Below are positions 46,601 through 55,298 of a stretch of DNA of 64,000 nt, piece after piece. The stretch spans positions 124,001 through 188,000 of the forward strand of contig JANNBB010000051.1 of the NCBI GenBank assembly GCA_031385005.1. Reading direction: 5' to 3'. The position numbers and the translations under genes are program-made. How positions within the stretch are numbered: the first letter of the stretch is position 1; every line of letters starts with the position of its first letter. The stretch is from JADKIH01 sp031385005. Its GTDB lineage: Bacteria; Bacteroidota; Bacteroidia; AKYH767-A; 2013-40CM-41-45. The notes under the pieces are model-generated. The model was not told where the DNA came from. It was given only the letters and a program-made list of their open reading frames with translations, and did not search any database.

Positions 46601-47151
46601 TCTGAGAGTGAAATATATTGCCAGGATTGTCCTTTATTGATAGATTTATAAATTCCTCCATTTTCTCCACCCGAATAAAGAACGTTTGGGTTGGAGAAAC
46701 TTTGGTCGATGCAATACATGTTTGCATGCCAGGACATCTCCGAAATAGTATCCGAACTGTTATAACGGGGAAAATAATTTTTTTCGGGCCCCACAAAACT
46801 CCACGAATTTGAAATCCGGGAAACTGTACTTGAAATATTTTTGGTTCGTTCTTTAAATTCAGCCCTTGCCTGTAAAGTGGGAAACTTGATCGTTCCGTCC
46901 TTTTGAATATACGGTTGGATAAAACGTTTCCATTGTTTATAATAAGCATGATGGCGGGTTTGCTCTTTATGAATGAATGCATAAGCCTCAAAAGCCTTGT
47001 CTACTTCGAACACATTAGGGTTTTCAGAATACATCATTTGCACCCATTGAGGTAGAGCAGGATCTGTAATATCCGCAGGTTTAAAAGGAAATTGAGCGAA
47101 TGAATTAAAAATTGAGAGGTTAAACAGAAATACAAAAAAATATTTTTTCAT
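43657..47151 (-). CDS. BNR/sortilin-like propeller protein with PKD domain, T9SS sorted
   Basis: Large secreted protein of 1164 residues. A signal peptide (1-19) precedes a helical prodomain-like region (20-110) and a VPS10/sortilin-like propeller made of BNR Asp-box repeats ('SINKGQSWQYIS', 'SQNGGVSWSTPI', 'SLDGGNSWTSIF', 'SDDGGESWSRPH', 'TTDRGLTWALIS', 'TTNGGANWINIT'). A PKD domain (about 805-890, 'YQWTFPGGNPSTS') and a MAM-like/cleaved-adhesin-type sandwich (about 900-1070) follow. The T9SS type A domain starts at 'LFPNPVSNEVKV' and ends 'AYFLQLSKDGEKSVERFVKVKK'. Similar proteins are annotated as sialidase-like or glycosyl hydrolase, but no catalytic set is evident, so a binding role is more likely. 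Confidence 0.85.
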   Translation of the reverse strand: MKKYFFVFLFNLSIFNSFAQFPFKPADITDPALPQWVQMMYSENPNVFEVDKAFEAYAFIHKEQTRHHAYYKQWKRFIQPYIQKDGTIKFPTLQARAEFKERTKNISSTVSRISNSWSFVGPEKNYFPRYNSSDTISEMSWHANMYCIDQSFSNPNVLYSGGENGGIYKSINKGQSWQYISLSEDMTTVNAIVVNPSDENDVIANADNETYRSQNGGVSWSTPIASLQSNLVRHFIYNPANTTMVYAGTSNGFLRSLDGGNSWTSIFAGECQSLALNPLNPAIVYALQYNPTTKISDFWKSIDSGVAFIKKPAGWFAVPSADSGLIQSYGGRIAVTEADTGRIYVLLVGESQASAQLQLNGQIGIYKSDDGGESWSRPHAQIGAPYNATTHPNMMTFSGGNDTYSQIYYNTTLVVSQLNPNKILIGGMSMWTSTDAATTFQPVGGYIGNVRLIHPDNQEFKIYKTSPTTEEIWFASDGGINYSTDFVQTHESRCNGLFGSAFWGFDQGWNDDILVGGRYHNGNTARRDGYPSGEFQQLGGGEAASGYVNYSNEKKTYFSDINGVILPDTLNGIAKQFNINEDPNESYVDNASSRIMFDWDYWNVAYLGKDNKMYQSMNGGSNFDEFYSFGNVAGDKIFWIEQSRANTNVIYAQQVVNNVSVIWKTTDRGLTWALISLPQNEREICFSLSAGNADELWISYPQGANANKVFHTTNGGANWINITTPILNDYSIEVIAHQFGTDGGVYLGTYHGPVFYRNNSMSDWQVVGTDLPFISYPLRLVPFYRDNKLRLATWHLGIWENELYEPSNLIADFSANYNAFYCPGDTIKFVPHCVASSGATYQWTFPGGNPSTSTSMYPEIVYTTSGNFDVSLTVTDSSLSSSLTKTSFITTVPNGIFPVAENFESGILSDGWRLKGQAGNGSRWIILDTVGGYGSSNHCLQYDNWYYDAQGNHDAVFTAKYDFTNRIAEKMYFDVAYAFYNTTYSDSLEVLASTDCGLTFTSIYLKGGAGLATAPQNTSNPFVPTSAQWRTDTIDISSLSGYSDVIFSFENIGRYGQEVYLDNINIEGTIINAIQNIVNNFNFNLFPNPVSNEVKVKLEERISTNETMEVRIFDLLGKEVLFTKISSHAAEFSIPISHLKEGAYFLQLSKDGEKSVERFVKVKK

Positions 47152-47529
47152 CAGTGAAGTTTTAAGTTAGTCAGAAATTATTTTTTGAATAAACATAAAA
47201 ATACTGATAAAAATATTACTTAATCAATCTATTACTTTTAATTATTAAAATATCTAATAAAAAAGTGATTTCATTCAACTCGTCTTTAACCTAAGAAAGA
47301 CAAAAGAATTATTCTTCCGGTTACCTTTCCTGTTATCTATAACTATTCAATAATAATTCATTTTTTGAACATTAAAACAACATTTCTATAAAAAAACACT
47401 CTGAAAATTAAAAAACAATTTATTTTTCAAACTGTTTTTCTATATTTACAAAAGACCTAAACTACCGGATGTTCTAATATCGGCATCTTTAGAATTCAAA
47501 CCAATCCAATTTAAATTTAATACGTCCTT
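47152..47529. other. divergent intergenic region
   Basis: 378 very AT-rich bases between two divergent genes for large secreted proteins. TATATTTA at 47441-47448 resembles a -7 element for the plus-strand lysyl-oxidase-like gene, with TTTA at 47419-47422 as a weak -33 box. I see no gene, terminator or repeat. Confidence 0.5.
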
Positions 47530-50500
47530 ATGAAGAAAATTATTCCTCTTATTGTTATCGTTTTGTTTTCTATTCAATCAAAAAGTCAAACGTTTTCTTG
47601 GTCAGGATCAATTCCTATACTGGATTTGCATACCGATACTATTCCTATTTCTGTGTCAGGACTGCCTTCGATAATTGATAACAGCTTCGGACTCGGGCAT
47701 GCATGTGTAACACTCTTGCATACCTACCTATCCGATGTTACGGTAAAATTAATGTCTCCGGATGGCACTGTTGTTATTCTCATCCAAAACATGGGTGGCT
47801 CGAACGATAATTTATACGGCACGTGCTTAGCAATGGATGGAACTGATTTCAACAATTTAATACCACCTTATTCGGGATTGGTTGTACCCATCGGAAATAT
47901 GGCTTCTTTCAATAATGGACAGAATCCCAATGGTATCTGGCGCTTTATAGTTAGTGATGTCGCCAATTCCGATCAGGGCACATTGCAGGAGTTAAACGTA
48001 GAATTCACCAACAATCCTCCCGGAGGAACTACAACTGGAGGTCCAACAGGAGTTGCCATTTGTGCTACTTGCGTTTGCCCTGGCGGGGCTTCCAATTGCG
48101 ACCTTTTACCGGACATGACTTCTTCTGCAAAAGAAATTTTGTTGAATCATCAAGAAACACCGGGATTTTTAGACATATCTAACGCAACTCCGAATATTGG
48201 TTATGGACCTATTGAGATTTATGGAATAGACTCGTGTTTTTGCGGAACAACTAACGTCCCTTGCGGGACTACGTGTCCAAATGGAGATCCAATACAGCAC
48301 ATTATCAAACAACGTATTTATCATAAAGTAGCCGGTACAGACACATTATCCTATTATGACCGGTTCGCCGGCAGAGTTTCTTATCATGCCGCTCATGGAC
48401 ACGTACACGTTGACAACTGGGCAAATTATACTTTGCGTGTGGCTACTTCCAATCCGGATCCTAAGACATGGCCTATTATTGGTACAGGGACAAAACAAAG
48501 TTTTTGTCTGATTAATCTCGGATCTTGCTCCGGAAATCCCGGTGAGTGTGTCGACAACAATGGAAATACAATTTTAACAGTACCTAACAATGGAGTTGGT
48601 TTTCATACCGGTTGTGGATTTAATCAAGGGATTTATCCGGGACAATACGATGTGTATAGTATGGGACTTAACGATCCTATTGTATTGACTAATGTTTGTA
48701 ACGGTACTTACTATGTCGTTTCTATAACGGATCCAGATAATAATTTTCTCGAAAGCGATGAAACAAACAATACGGTCGCTGTTCCTATCACTCTCACCCA
48801 GCAAAATGCTGCACCAACGATTACACCAAGTGGACCAACAACAATATGTCCCGGAGATAATCTTACATTAACTTCTAACGTTGCCACAAATTATCTATGG
48901 AGTACCGGTGAAACAACTCAATCAATTGTTGTTTCGACTTCAGGCAGCTATACTGTTTCCAGCACTTGTGGAGCATCTTCTGCAACTTCTTCACCGGTCA
49001 CTGTTACAGTTCTAACTGCAAATGTTACTCCTTCCGTTTCGATCGCTATAACATCAGGCAGCAATCCAATGTGTTTAGCAGCTTCCGTTACGGTTACTGC
49101 AACTCCTTCTAACGGTGGCGCTTCACCTTCTTATCAGTGGAAGGTGAATGGCGTCAATGTTGGAACAAATAGTCCGACATACACCTCTTCAAGCTATACA
49201 AACGGTCAGGTTGTAACTTGTATTATGACTTCAACCCTTTCTTGTGTGACAACCAATACTGCAACGTCTAACAGTATAACTATGTCTGTTGGTACAACAG
49301 TTTGTTATTGTACTCCTCTATATGGAACCTCAGGCAACTCAGGTTGTCTGGACGGTGATGTAATTGCACGTGTCACCTTGAATACACTTGATAATTTATC
49401 AGGTGCCGGTTGCCCTTCAGGAATTGCAGGTTATTCTGATTATTCAGCAAGTTCAAACCCACTATTTACAACCACCTTACAGGCAGGAAACAGCTATAAT
49501 TGTACTGTATATGCCGGTCAATATCCGGAAGGTTATGCCATCTGGATTGATTTCAACAATGATGGCGTTTTTTCTTCTACCGAAAAAGTTGGGAATACCA
49601 CTACTACCGTTGCGGGTAGTGGTACAGTTGGTGTAATCGGTTCTTCCAGAGCTATTCCAATTGCTATTCCTTGCACCGCGCCTTCAGGCTCACATAGAAT
49701 GAGAATTCGTTGTCAGTATAATTTGGCAGGACCGACAATTGACCCTTGTATTTTGCAATCTACTTATGGCGAAACAGAAGATTATACAATTACTATCGGT
49801 GGATCTGTTTCATGTCCAAAACCCTCGACACAAACTGCAACTGCAATTACTACAACTTCTGCTACGCTGGGATGGACAGCAGGTTGTACAGAAACATTAT
49901 GGAACGTTCACGTGACTACTGTAGGTGGGGGTGCTCCTACTGGCGCTCCTTCAAATCCGGGTGTTGGAAATCCTTTAAACAGAACCGGATTAAATCCATC
50001 TACAGCTTATGAATTTTGGGTTTCTGCAGACTGTAATGCGGCCGGAAACGGGATAAGTCAGTGGACTGGTCCTTTCGCTTTTACGACTTTAAACGTATGC
50101 TCAAATACTTTAGGTACTTCAATGGCAAATGCCATAATTGTTGGGGAAGCTCCTTGTGTTACTGCTCCTTATACAAATACTCAAACCAATTCAACTGCAA
50201 ACTGCTTCACGAATAACTATACCGGAACAAATAATCAGGCATCCCCTGATATTTGGTATAAATTTACTTTAGCCGTTGCATCTACTGTTCAGGTGAGTCA
50301 TTGCAACACTTCCGGTCTAGCTGATTCTTATTTGCATATTTTAAACAGCGCAGGAACACAAGTAGCTGTTAATGATGATAACGGTCCGCTATGCACAGGT
50401 AACAGAGCATCCATTTCTGCAAATTTAGCTGCCGGAATGTATTATGTGGTTTCAGAAGGTTATGGTTCAGGAGTTGGATCGATTATGACAACGATTAAGA

Positions 50501-51123
50501 CAACGAATGTCTGTGTTACAACTGCTACTGTAAATATTAAAGCATTCATTGAAGGATATTATTTATCTGGTGGGCAAATGAGTGCAGTATTATTTTTGAA
50601 TGGATTGAATGTCAGCCAAACTATTTGTGATTCTATAACAGTAGAACTTCATAATTCTACATCTCCTTTTGCAACCTTTACTTCTATTAAAACAATGTTG
50701 AACACGAATGGCAGTGCCGTAATCACATTACCCGGTTCTACAATAAATCAATCCTTCTACATTGCCATACGTCACCGCAGTGGTGTTGAAACATGGTCGG
50801 CGAACCCTGTATTAATTGCCAATAATATGACTTATGATTTCACCACTTCTCCATCCATGGCCTATGGAAATAATCTTGGTAATCTTGGTGATGGTAAGTA
50901 TGCAATTTATAGTGGTGATATTTCAGATGCACTCCTTGGTCTCTCCGGTCCGCAAGATGGTATTATCGAGTCACAGGATTACTCGGATATGGAAAATGCG
51001 GTAACACAGGTTTTAATGGGTTATATTAAAGAAGATATTACCGGTGATGGCATAGTTGAATCACTCGATTTTTCCATTATGGAAAACAACGTACAGTATG
51101 TAATTCTTATGATGAGGCCGTAG
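47530..51123 (+). CDS. multidomain protein with P-domain, lysyl-oxidase-like domain and dockerin-like C-terminus
   Basis: Secreted protein of 1197 residues. Signal peptide 1-20; proprotein-convertase P-domain about 25-160; lysyl-oxidase-like domain about 190-425. The last is marked by 'DLLPDMTSSAKEI', 'ATPNIGYGPIEIYG', 'QRIYHKVAG' and the copper motif H286-A-A-H289-G-H291-V-H293, the same H-x-x-H-x-H-x-H spacing as in animal LOX, followed by 'YYVVSITDPDNNFLESDETNNTV'. Then Ig-like modules, a GEVED domain ('IDFNNDGVFSSTEK ... YGETEDYTI'), FN3, a PPC-like domain and a C-terminal part with two dockerin-like segments ('SGPQDGIIESQDYSDMENAV', 'DITGDGIVESLDFSIMENNV'). No T9SS tail is visible. By homology it could oxidise lysine amines; activity is unproven. 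Confidence 0.85.
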   Translation: MKKIIPLIVIVLFSIQSKSQTFSWSGSIPILDLHTDTIPISVSGLPSIIDNSFGLGHACVTLLHTYLSDVTVKLMSPDGTVVILIQNMGGSNDNLYGTCLAMDGTDFNNLIPPYSGLVVPIGNMASFNNGQNPNGIWRFIVSDVANSDQGTLQELNVEFTNNPPGGTTTGGPTGVAICATCVCPGGASNCDLLPDMTSSAKEILLNHQETPGFLDISNATPNIGYGPIEIYGIDSCFCGTTNVPCGTTCPNGDPIQHIIKQRIYHKVAGTDTLSYYDRFAGRVSYHAAHGHVHVDNWANYTLRVATSNPDPKTWPIIGTGTKQSFCLINLGSCSGNPGECVDNNGNTILTVPNNGVGFHTGCGFNQGIYPGQYDVYSMGLNDPIVLTNVCNGTYYVVSITDPDNNFLESDETNNTVAVPITLTQQNAAPTITPSGPTTICPGDNLTLTSNVATNYLWSTGETTQSIVVSTSGSYTVSSTCGASSATSSPVTVTVLTANVTPSVSIAITSGSNPMCLAASVTVTATPSNGGASPSYQWKVNGVNVGTNSPTYTSSSYTNGQVVTCIMTSTLSCVTTNTATSNSITMSVGTTVCYCTPLYGTSGNSGCLDGDVIARVTLNTLDNLSGAGCPSGIAGYSDYSASSNPLFTTTLQAGNSYNCTVYAGQYPEGYAIWIDFNNDGVFSSTEKVGNTTTTVAGSGTVGVIGSSRAIPIAIPCTAPSGSHRMRIRCQYNLAGPTIDPCILQSTYGETEDYTITIGGSVSCPKPSTQTATAITTTSATLGWTAGCTETLWNVHVTTVGGGAPTGAPSNPGVGNPLNRTGLNPSTAYEFWVSADCNAAGNGISQWTGPFAFTTLNVCSNTLGTSMANAIIVGEAPCVTAPYTNTQTNSTANCFTNNYTGTNNQASPDIWYKFTLAVASTVQVSHCNTSGLADSYLHILNSAGTQVAVNDDNGPLCTGNRASISANLAAGMYYVVSEGYGSGVGSIMTTIKTTNVCVTTATVNIKAFIEGYYLSGGQMSAVLFLNGLNVSQTICDSITVELHNSTSPFATFTSIKTMLNTNGSAVITLPGSTINQSFYIAIRHRSGVETWSANPVLIANNMTYDFTTSPSMAYGNNLGNLGDGKYAIYSGDISDALLGLSGPQDGIIESQDYSDMENAVTQVLMGYIKEDITGDGIVESLDFSIMENNVQYVILMMRP

Positions 51124-51128
51124 TTGGG

Positions 51129-51226
51129 ATTGTCCCCACCGTCGGCTTCGACAAGCTCAGCCGCCGGTGGAGACAATCTCAGAGGCCGCAGCCTGAGCTT
51201 GTCGAAGGCTGCGGCCTCTGAGATTG
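51129..51226. repeat. REP-type hairpin pair
   Basis: Hairpin one pairs 51129-51141 with 51165-51177 (one mismatch), and hairpin two pairs 51174-51193 with 51207-51226 as a perfect 20-bp, GC-rich stem with a 13-base loop. Both loops carry the GCTTCGACAAGC / GAGCTTGTCGAAG motif in opposite orientations, and a decayed third copy follows to about 51260. The element starts 6 bases past a stop codon and is far richer in GC than its surroundings, as expected for a mobile REP/BIME sequence. It may also stabilise or end the upstream mRNA. Confidence 0.82.
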
Positions 51227-51311
51227 TCGAAGGCATCGGCCTCTGCGCCTGTCAAAGCCAACTTCTCCAATATTTTATTATTTTTGACTCAACAAAACCA
51301 ATCAAACTCCA

Positions 51312-51815
51312 ATGAAAGCAACAACAATTTTTTCAACTTGCATTCTCTTCTTCTTGGTCAATTACGCTTGTGCGCAAGAAACCAAGGGTGGACTTGTCTG
51401 GCAAACCGATATGGTAAAAGCTAATGAGATTTCAAAATCATCCGGCAAACCGATATTTGCATTTTTCACCGGAAGTGATTGGTGCGGCTGGTGTCATAAG
51501 TTACAGAAGGATGTTTTTGCAAAACAAAGTTTCATAGATTGGGCGAAAAAGAATGTCGTTTTAGTTGAACTTGACTTCCCTAGAAAAAAACAACTGACGC
51601 CGGAGCTCACTCAACAAAACATGGGGCTCCAACAAGCGCTGCAGGTACAAGGTTATCCAACTATCTGGCTTCTTTATCTGACTAAAAACAAAGACGACAA
51701 AAACTTTAGTATCTCAACATTGGGATCACTTGGATATCCAAGAGGCGCTGAGTTAGGTAAAGAAGAAGTTCAGTTTTTGAATGAGGCTGATGCTATTTTA
51801 AAAAAGGGGAAGTGA
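51312..51815 (+). CDS. secreted thioredoxin-family protein
   Basis: Thioredoxin-fold protein of 167 residues with a signal peptide (1-21, ending 'ACA'). The active site is C58-G-W-C61 in 'FFTGSDWCGWCHKLQKDVF', a Thioredoxin_7/DUF255-like pattern, and the cis-Pro is in 'QVQGYPTIWLL'. It should act as a periplasmic thiol-disulfide oxidoreductase, probably a reductase or isomerase for exported proteins. It is preceded by REP hairpins and followed by a small unknown gene after 177 bases. Many Cys-bearing secreted proteins in the window could be clients; that is inference. Confidence 0.9.
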   Translation: MKATTIFSTCILFFLVNYACAQETKGGLVWQTDMVKANEISKSSGKPIFAFFTGSDWCGWCHKLQKDVFAKQSFIDWAKKNVVLVELDFPRKKQLTPELTQQNMGLQQALQVQGYPTIWLLYLTKNKDDKNFSISTLGSLGYPRGAELGKEEVQFLNEADAILKKGK

Positions 51816-51992
51816 TAATAAATTTACTATAGTTTCTTACATCTTTCATTATTTTATTTTTAATTAAATCGACATTATAAAGCCGTGGTTTGGCTCCATT
51901 TTATGTCATAGATGAATTTTCATTTTGAATACAATTAAATAATATTTCCGTACTTTTCAATATATTATCAATTGTAATATTTAATTCCTGAA

Positions 51993-52466
51993 ATGAAAGC
52001 TGCTTCACTGAACGAGTTGCAAAAAGAATTATCGACGCTCCCTCCTAAGCGTATTCTAGAAATTTGTAACCGACTCATTCGATTTAAAAAAGAAAACAAA
52101 GAATTATTAACATATCTATTGTTTGAGTCTGATGACGAACAGGCATATAAAAGTAGCGTAAAAGCGGAAACTGATAATCTTTTTCAGTCCATGAACCAGA
52201 GTAATTTGTATCTGGCCAAAAAAAGTTTACGTGCTATTTTAAGAATGATCAATAAATTTATACGATACTCGGGGTCTAAAGAAACAGATATCGAACTTCG
52301 GATTTACTATTGTAAAAAACTGAAACAATCAGGCATCCCGATAAACAAAAGTCCGGTGCTGCTAAATCTTTACAACAATCAAATTAAAAAAATCAGAGAT
52401 TCCCTCTCAAAGTTGCATGAAGATTTACAGTTTGATTTTCTGCAAGAATTAAAAGAATTAGACTAA
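51993..52466 (+). CDS. small cytosolic helical protein, possibly DUF6155
   Basis: Protein of 157 residues, predicted all-helical and Lys/Glu/Leu-rich, without a signal peptide. 'MKAASLNELQKELSTLPPKRILEICNRLIRFKKENKELLTYLLFE' resembles proteins annotated as DUF6155 in Bacteroidota; I am not certain of the assignment. A HEAT-like helical fold is plausible. It lies 67 bases before the TMTC-like gene, on the same strand, so the two may share a transcript. Confidence 0.6.
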   Translation: MKAASLNELQKELSTLPPKRILEICNRLIRFKKENKELLTYLLFESDDEQAYKSSVKAETDNLFQSMNQSNLYLAKKSLRAILRMINKFIRYSGSKETDIELRIYYCKKLKQSGIPINKSPVLLNLYNNQIKKIRDSLSKLHEDLQFDFLQELKELD

Positions 52467-52533
52467 AAATTAATTTGCTTCAAATAATTTAGTTTTTGTT
52501 TATTTTCTCTTCCTCTTCATTTAAATTAATAAT

Positions 52534-54666
52534 ATGAAAAGCAAATCAAAGCCAAGATCAAAAATTGTAACTGAACAATCTCGATTAGCTCCGAATACAG
52601 GAATTTCTCCGGATAAATTATCGTTAATTATGGCCCTATTATGCGCCATTTTTGGATTCGTACTTTATATTAACACCTTAGGACACGATTATGCAATTGA
52701 TGATGATACAGTCATTCAGAAAAACACTATTGTAACCAAAGGCGTTTCGGCAATACCGGAAATTTTTACTAGCGGATACAGAAAAGGGTTTTGGGATAGA
52801 GATGAAGCCATGTATCGACCGTTGTCGCTGGCCATGTTTGCGGTTGAATATCAACTTGCGCCTGAAAAGCCCTGGTTAAATCATTTCGTAAATATTCTTC
52901 TATATTCCTTAACCGGATTTATACTTTTTTACACATTACGAATAATCCTTTCAACGTATAATATTTTAATTCCACTCTTTGCCACTTTACTATTTATTGC
53001 TCACCCTATACATACAGAAGTCGTTGCCAATATTAAAAGCAGAGACGAACTGCTTGCCTTTCTTTTCATAATCCTATCTCTGTACTTTTTATTTATGTAC
53101 CAAAAAAATGAAAAAAAGAACAATGGACTTCTATTTTTGAGCACGACTTCTTTCTTATTAGCACTATTGTCTAAAGAAAGTGCAATTACTGTTCTTGCGG
53201 TCTATCCATTTGCATTGTATTTTTTTTCAACTAATAAATCAAAAGAAATTTTTAAATTATCGTTATTATTTATTTTACCGTTAATTGCATATTTCCTTTT
53301 GCGCTTTCATGCAATTGGAACTATATCGAATTTGCCCGATATATTACCAATTAACAACTCGTTAATAACTGCGAATAGTTTTACTGAGAGAATCGCTACT
53401 GCCATTTTTATACTTGGCAAATATCTTGGTCTATTAATCTTTCCACATCCGTTGTCTTTTGATTATTCATTAAAACAAATACCTAATGTTTCTTTTAATA
53501 ATGTCCAGGTAATTTTTACAATTACTGTGTTTATATCCCTTATATATTATTCAATAAAAAACTTTAAAAATAAAAACTTAATTGGCTTTTGTGTATTCTT
53601 TTTCCTGATTACGATTTCTCTTGTATCAAATTTGATAATTTTAATTGAATCAACTATGGCAGAACGCTTTCTTTATACGAGCTCACTGGCGTTTTCTCTT
53701 GCTTTGTCGTATTTGCTTGTAACTAAAATGGAAAATGTGTTAAAAACTAAAAATAATTTGAATATTAATTTTATTCTCAAAAAAAATAAAACAGTTTCCT
53801 TAACTATGATTTTAATTCTGACTTTGTATTCAATTAAAACGATAGGTAGAAATAGTTGTTGGAAGGATAACCTTACTTTATTACAACAAGACATTAAAAC
53901 TTGTCCGAATAGTTGCAGAATTCTTTTTTCCTACGGAGGAACATTGCTTTTCACTAAAGCACTAAAAGAAAAAAATGAGTTAAAGAAAGATCAGTTGCTA
54001 AACGATGCTATTTCCAAATTAGAAAAAGGTAATTCTATTTTACAGACTTTTCCCGATTCGTATCTACACCTGGGACTCGCCTATACAGAAAAGAAAAACT
54101 ATTCCAAAGCCGTAGCAAATTTTGAAGCAGCTAAATCAATTAAGAAATGGGTTGAACCGGATTTTTTTGTTTCTTCCGGATTAGCTTATCATCTTGCAGG
54201 ACAATGTGAAAAAGCTGTCGCAGATTTTAAAAAAGCAATTGAATTAGATCCGAAGAAAGAAGAAGCATATGGCAATTGGGGGCTTTGCCTCATTGAGTCA
54301 AATAAACTTGAAGAATCGATCGAGAAATTGAATTTTGCAACTCAACTTTCTCCTAATTATGCAACTGCCTGGTACAATTTAGGCAATGCCTATGCCAGAT
54401 TGAATTTATTTAATGAAGCAATAAAATATTACAAAACGGCCGTTTCAATAGACCCAAATTACATCGATGCGCTGATAAATATTGGCAACTGTTATGGCGC
54501 TTCACAAAATTCGAGAGAGGCCATTACATATTATGAAAAAGTGCTGTCACTAGACCCCTTTAATAAAAATGCGCTAACAAATATTACAACTTCCTATAAA
54601 TTATTAGGTGAAGAAAAAAAAGCAGAAGAATATTCTAAATTAATAAGAAACGATTTAATGAAATAA
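52534..54666 (+). CDS. TMTC-like membrane protein with TPR repeats (copy A)
   Basis: Membrane protein of 710 residues. Residues 30-450 have about ten hydrophobic helices; the first loop holds an acidic 'YAIDDDTV' (53-60) in the place of the GT-C catalytic Asp, and 'YRPLSLAMFAVEY' follows. The helix 4/5 region has 'AHPIHTEVVANIKSRDE' (156-172), which is very close to the signature of animal TMTC O-mannosyltransferases. Residues 500-705 are five to six TPR units ('AVADFKKAIELDPKKEEAYGNWG', 'AIKYYKTAVSIDPNYIDALINIG'). A membrane glycosyltransferase acting on exported proteins from a polyprenyl-phosphate sugar, with TPRs binding client protein, is the likely role. A paralog lies at 57734. Confidence 0.8.
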   Translation: MKSKSKPRSKIVTEQSRLAPNTGISPDKLSLIMALLCAIFGFVLYINTLGHDYAIDDDTVIQKNTIVTKGVSAIPEIFTSGYRKGFWDRDEAMYRPLSLAMFAVEYQLAPEKPWLNHFVNILLYSLTGFILFYTLRIILSTYNILIPLFATLLFIAHPIHTEVVANIKSRDELLAFLFIILSLYFLFMYQKNEKKNNGLLFLSTTSFLLALLSKESAITVLAVYPFALYFFSTNKSKEIFKLSLLFILPLIAYFLLRFHAIGTISNLPDILPINNSLITANSFTERIATAIFILGKYLGLLIFPHPLSFDYSLKQIPNVSFNNVQVIFTITVFISLIYYSIKNFKNKNLIGFCVFFFLITISLVSNLIILIESTMAERFLYTSSLAFSLALSYLLVTKMENVLKTKNNLNINFILKKNKTVSLTMILILTLYSIKTIGRNSCWKDNLTLLQQDIKTCPNSCRILFSYGGTLLFTKALKEKNELKKDQLLNDAISKLEKGNSILQTFPDSYLHLGLAYTEKKNYSKAVANFEAAKSIKKWVEPDFFVSSGLAYHLAGQCEKAVADFKKAIELDPKKEEAYGNWGLCLIESNKLEESIEKLNFATQLSPNYATAWYNLGNAYARLNLFNEAIKYYKTAVSIDPNYIDALINIGNCYGASQNSREAITYYEKVLSLDPFNKNALTNITTSYKLLGEEKKAEEYSKLIRNDLMK

Positions 54667-54678
54667 CGAAATTAGTTA

Positions 54679-54686
54679 TATATTTG
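54679..54686 (+). promoter_or_regulatory. candidate -7 element of the response regulator gene
   Basis: TATATTTG, an exact TAnnTTTG match, lies 23 bases before the ATG at 54710. A TTTA at 54654-54657 is a possible -33 box with 21-base spacing. It would give the response regulator its own start apart from the upstream TMTC-like gene. Confidence 0.4.
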
Positions 54687-54709
54687 AACTTTAATAAAAT
54701 TTCCCGAGA

Positions 54710-55165
54710 ATGACTTCGATAAAACTATCCTTCAACGTTCCTAAGCCAAAAAAAATAACTACTGTTTACATTATTGAAGACAACGATTTTGAGCGCAACA
54801 TGCTTGTCGATTTTTTTGAAAAATACCCGAATATTACAGTAACAGGTTTTTCAAACGGCGATGAATGCATAAAAAATATTGTTATTTCTAAATCATCACC
54901 CAATCTGATTTTATTGGATTACTTTCTGGATTCTACGGTATCAACTTCGAAAGACGGACTTGAAATTCTTGCAAAGCTAAAAGAGCTAAGTCCGGCTTCA
55001 GATTTTATCATGTATACTTCAATTGACAATGAAAGAATAATAGAACTTGCGAGGAAAAAAGGAATAATCGGTTATGTCATTAAAGGAGAAAAGAGTTATG
55101 AAAACCTGGATTCTGTTCTTCGCAGCAATTATTCCTTCGAAGAATCTGAAGAGAAAGAGGAGTGA
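54710..55165 (+). CDS. stand-alone receiver domain response regulator
   Basis: Protein of 151 residues consisting of a single CheY-like receiver with no output domain. Acidic pocket E23-D24 ('IIEDNDFERN'), phospho-acceptor D70 ('LILLDYFLDS'), switch Thr103 in 'MYTS' and Lys125 in 'VIKGE' are in place. An Asp/Ser/Thr-rich insertion (74-81) follows the phosphorylation loop. It could be a phosphorelay shuttle or interact directly with a partner. No histidine kinase is adjacent; the neighbours are a TMTC-like gene and a T9SS propeller gene on the same strand. Confidence 0.9.
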   Translation: MTSIKLSFNVPKPKKITTVYIIEDNDFERNMLVDFFEKYPNITVTGFSNGDECIKNIVISKSSPNLILLDYFLDSTVSTSKDGLEILAKLKELSPASDFIMYTSIDNERIIELARKKGIIGYVIKGEKSYENLDSVLRSNYSFEESEEKEE

Positions 55166-55298
55166 TTTTTAAAACAGTTTCTATAATTTCAACAATTCTT
55201 TGAATTCCTTTCGCTTTTGCCCAAAAGATCGTTCGACGGCTGTTACTAACTTTTTCCTATGCCTGTTTAATTAAAAATGAATTGCATTAATTTCAATT

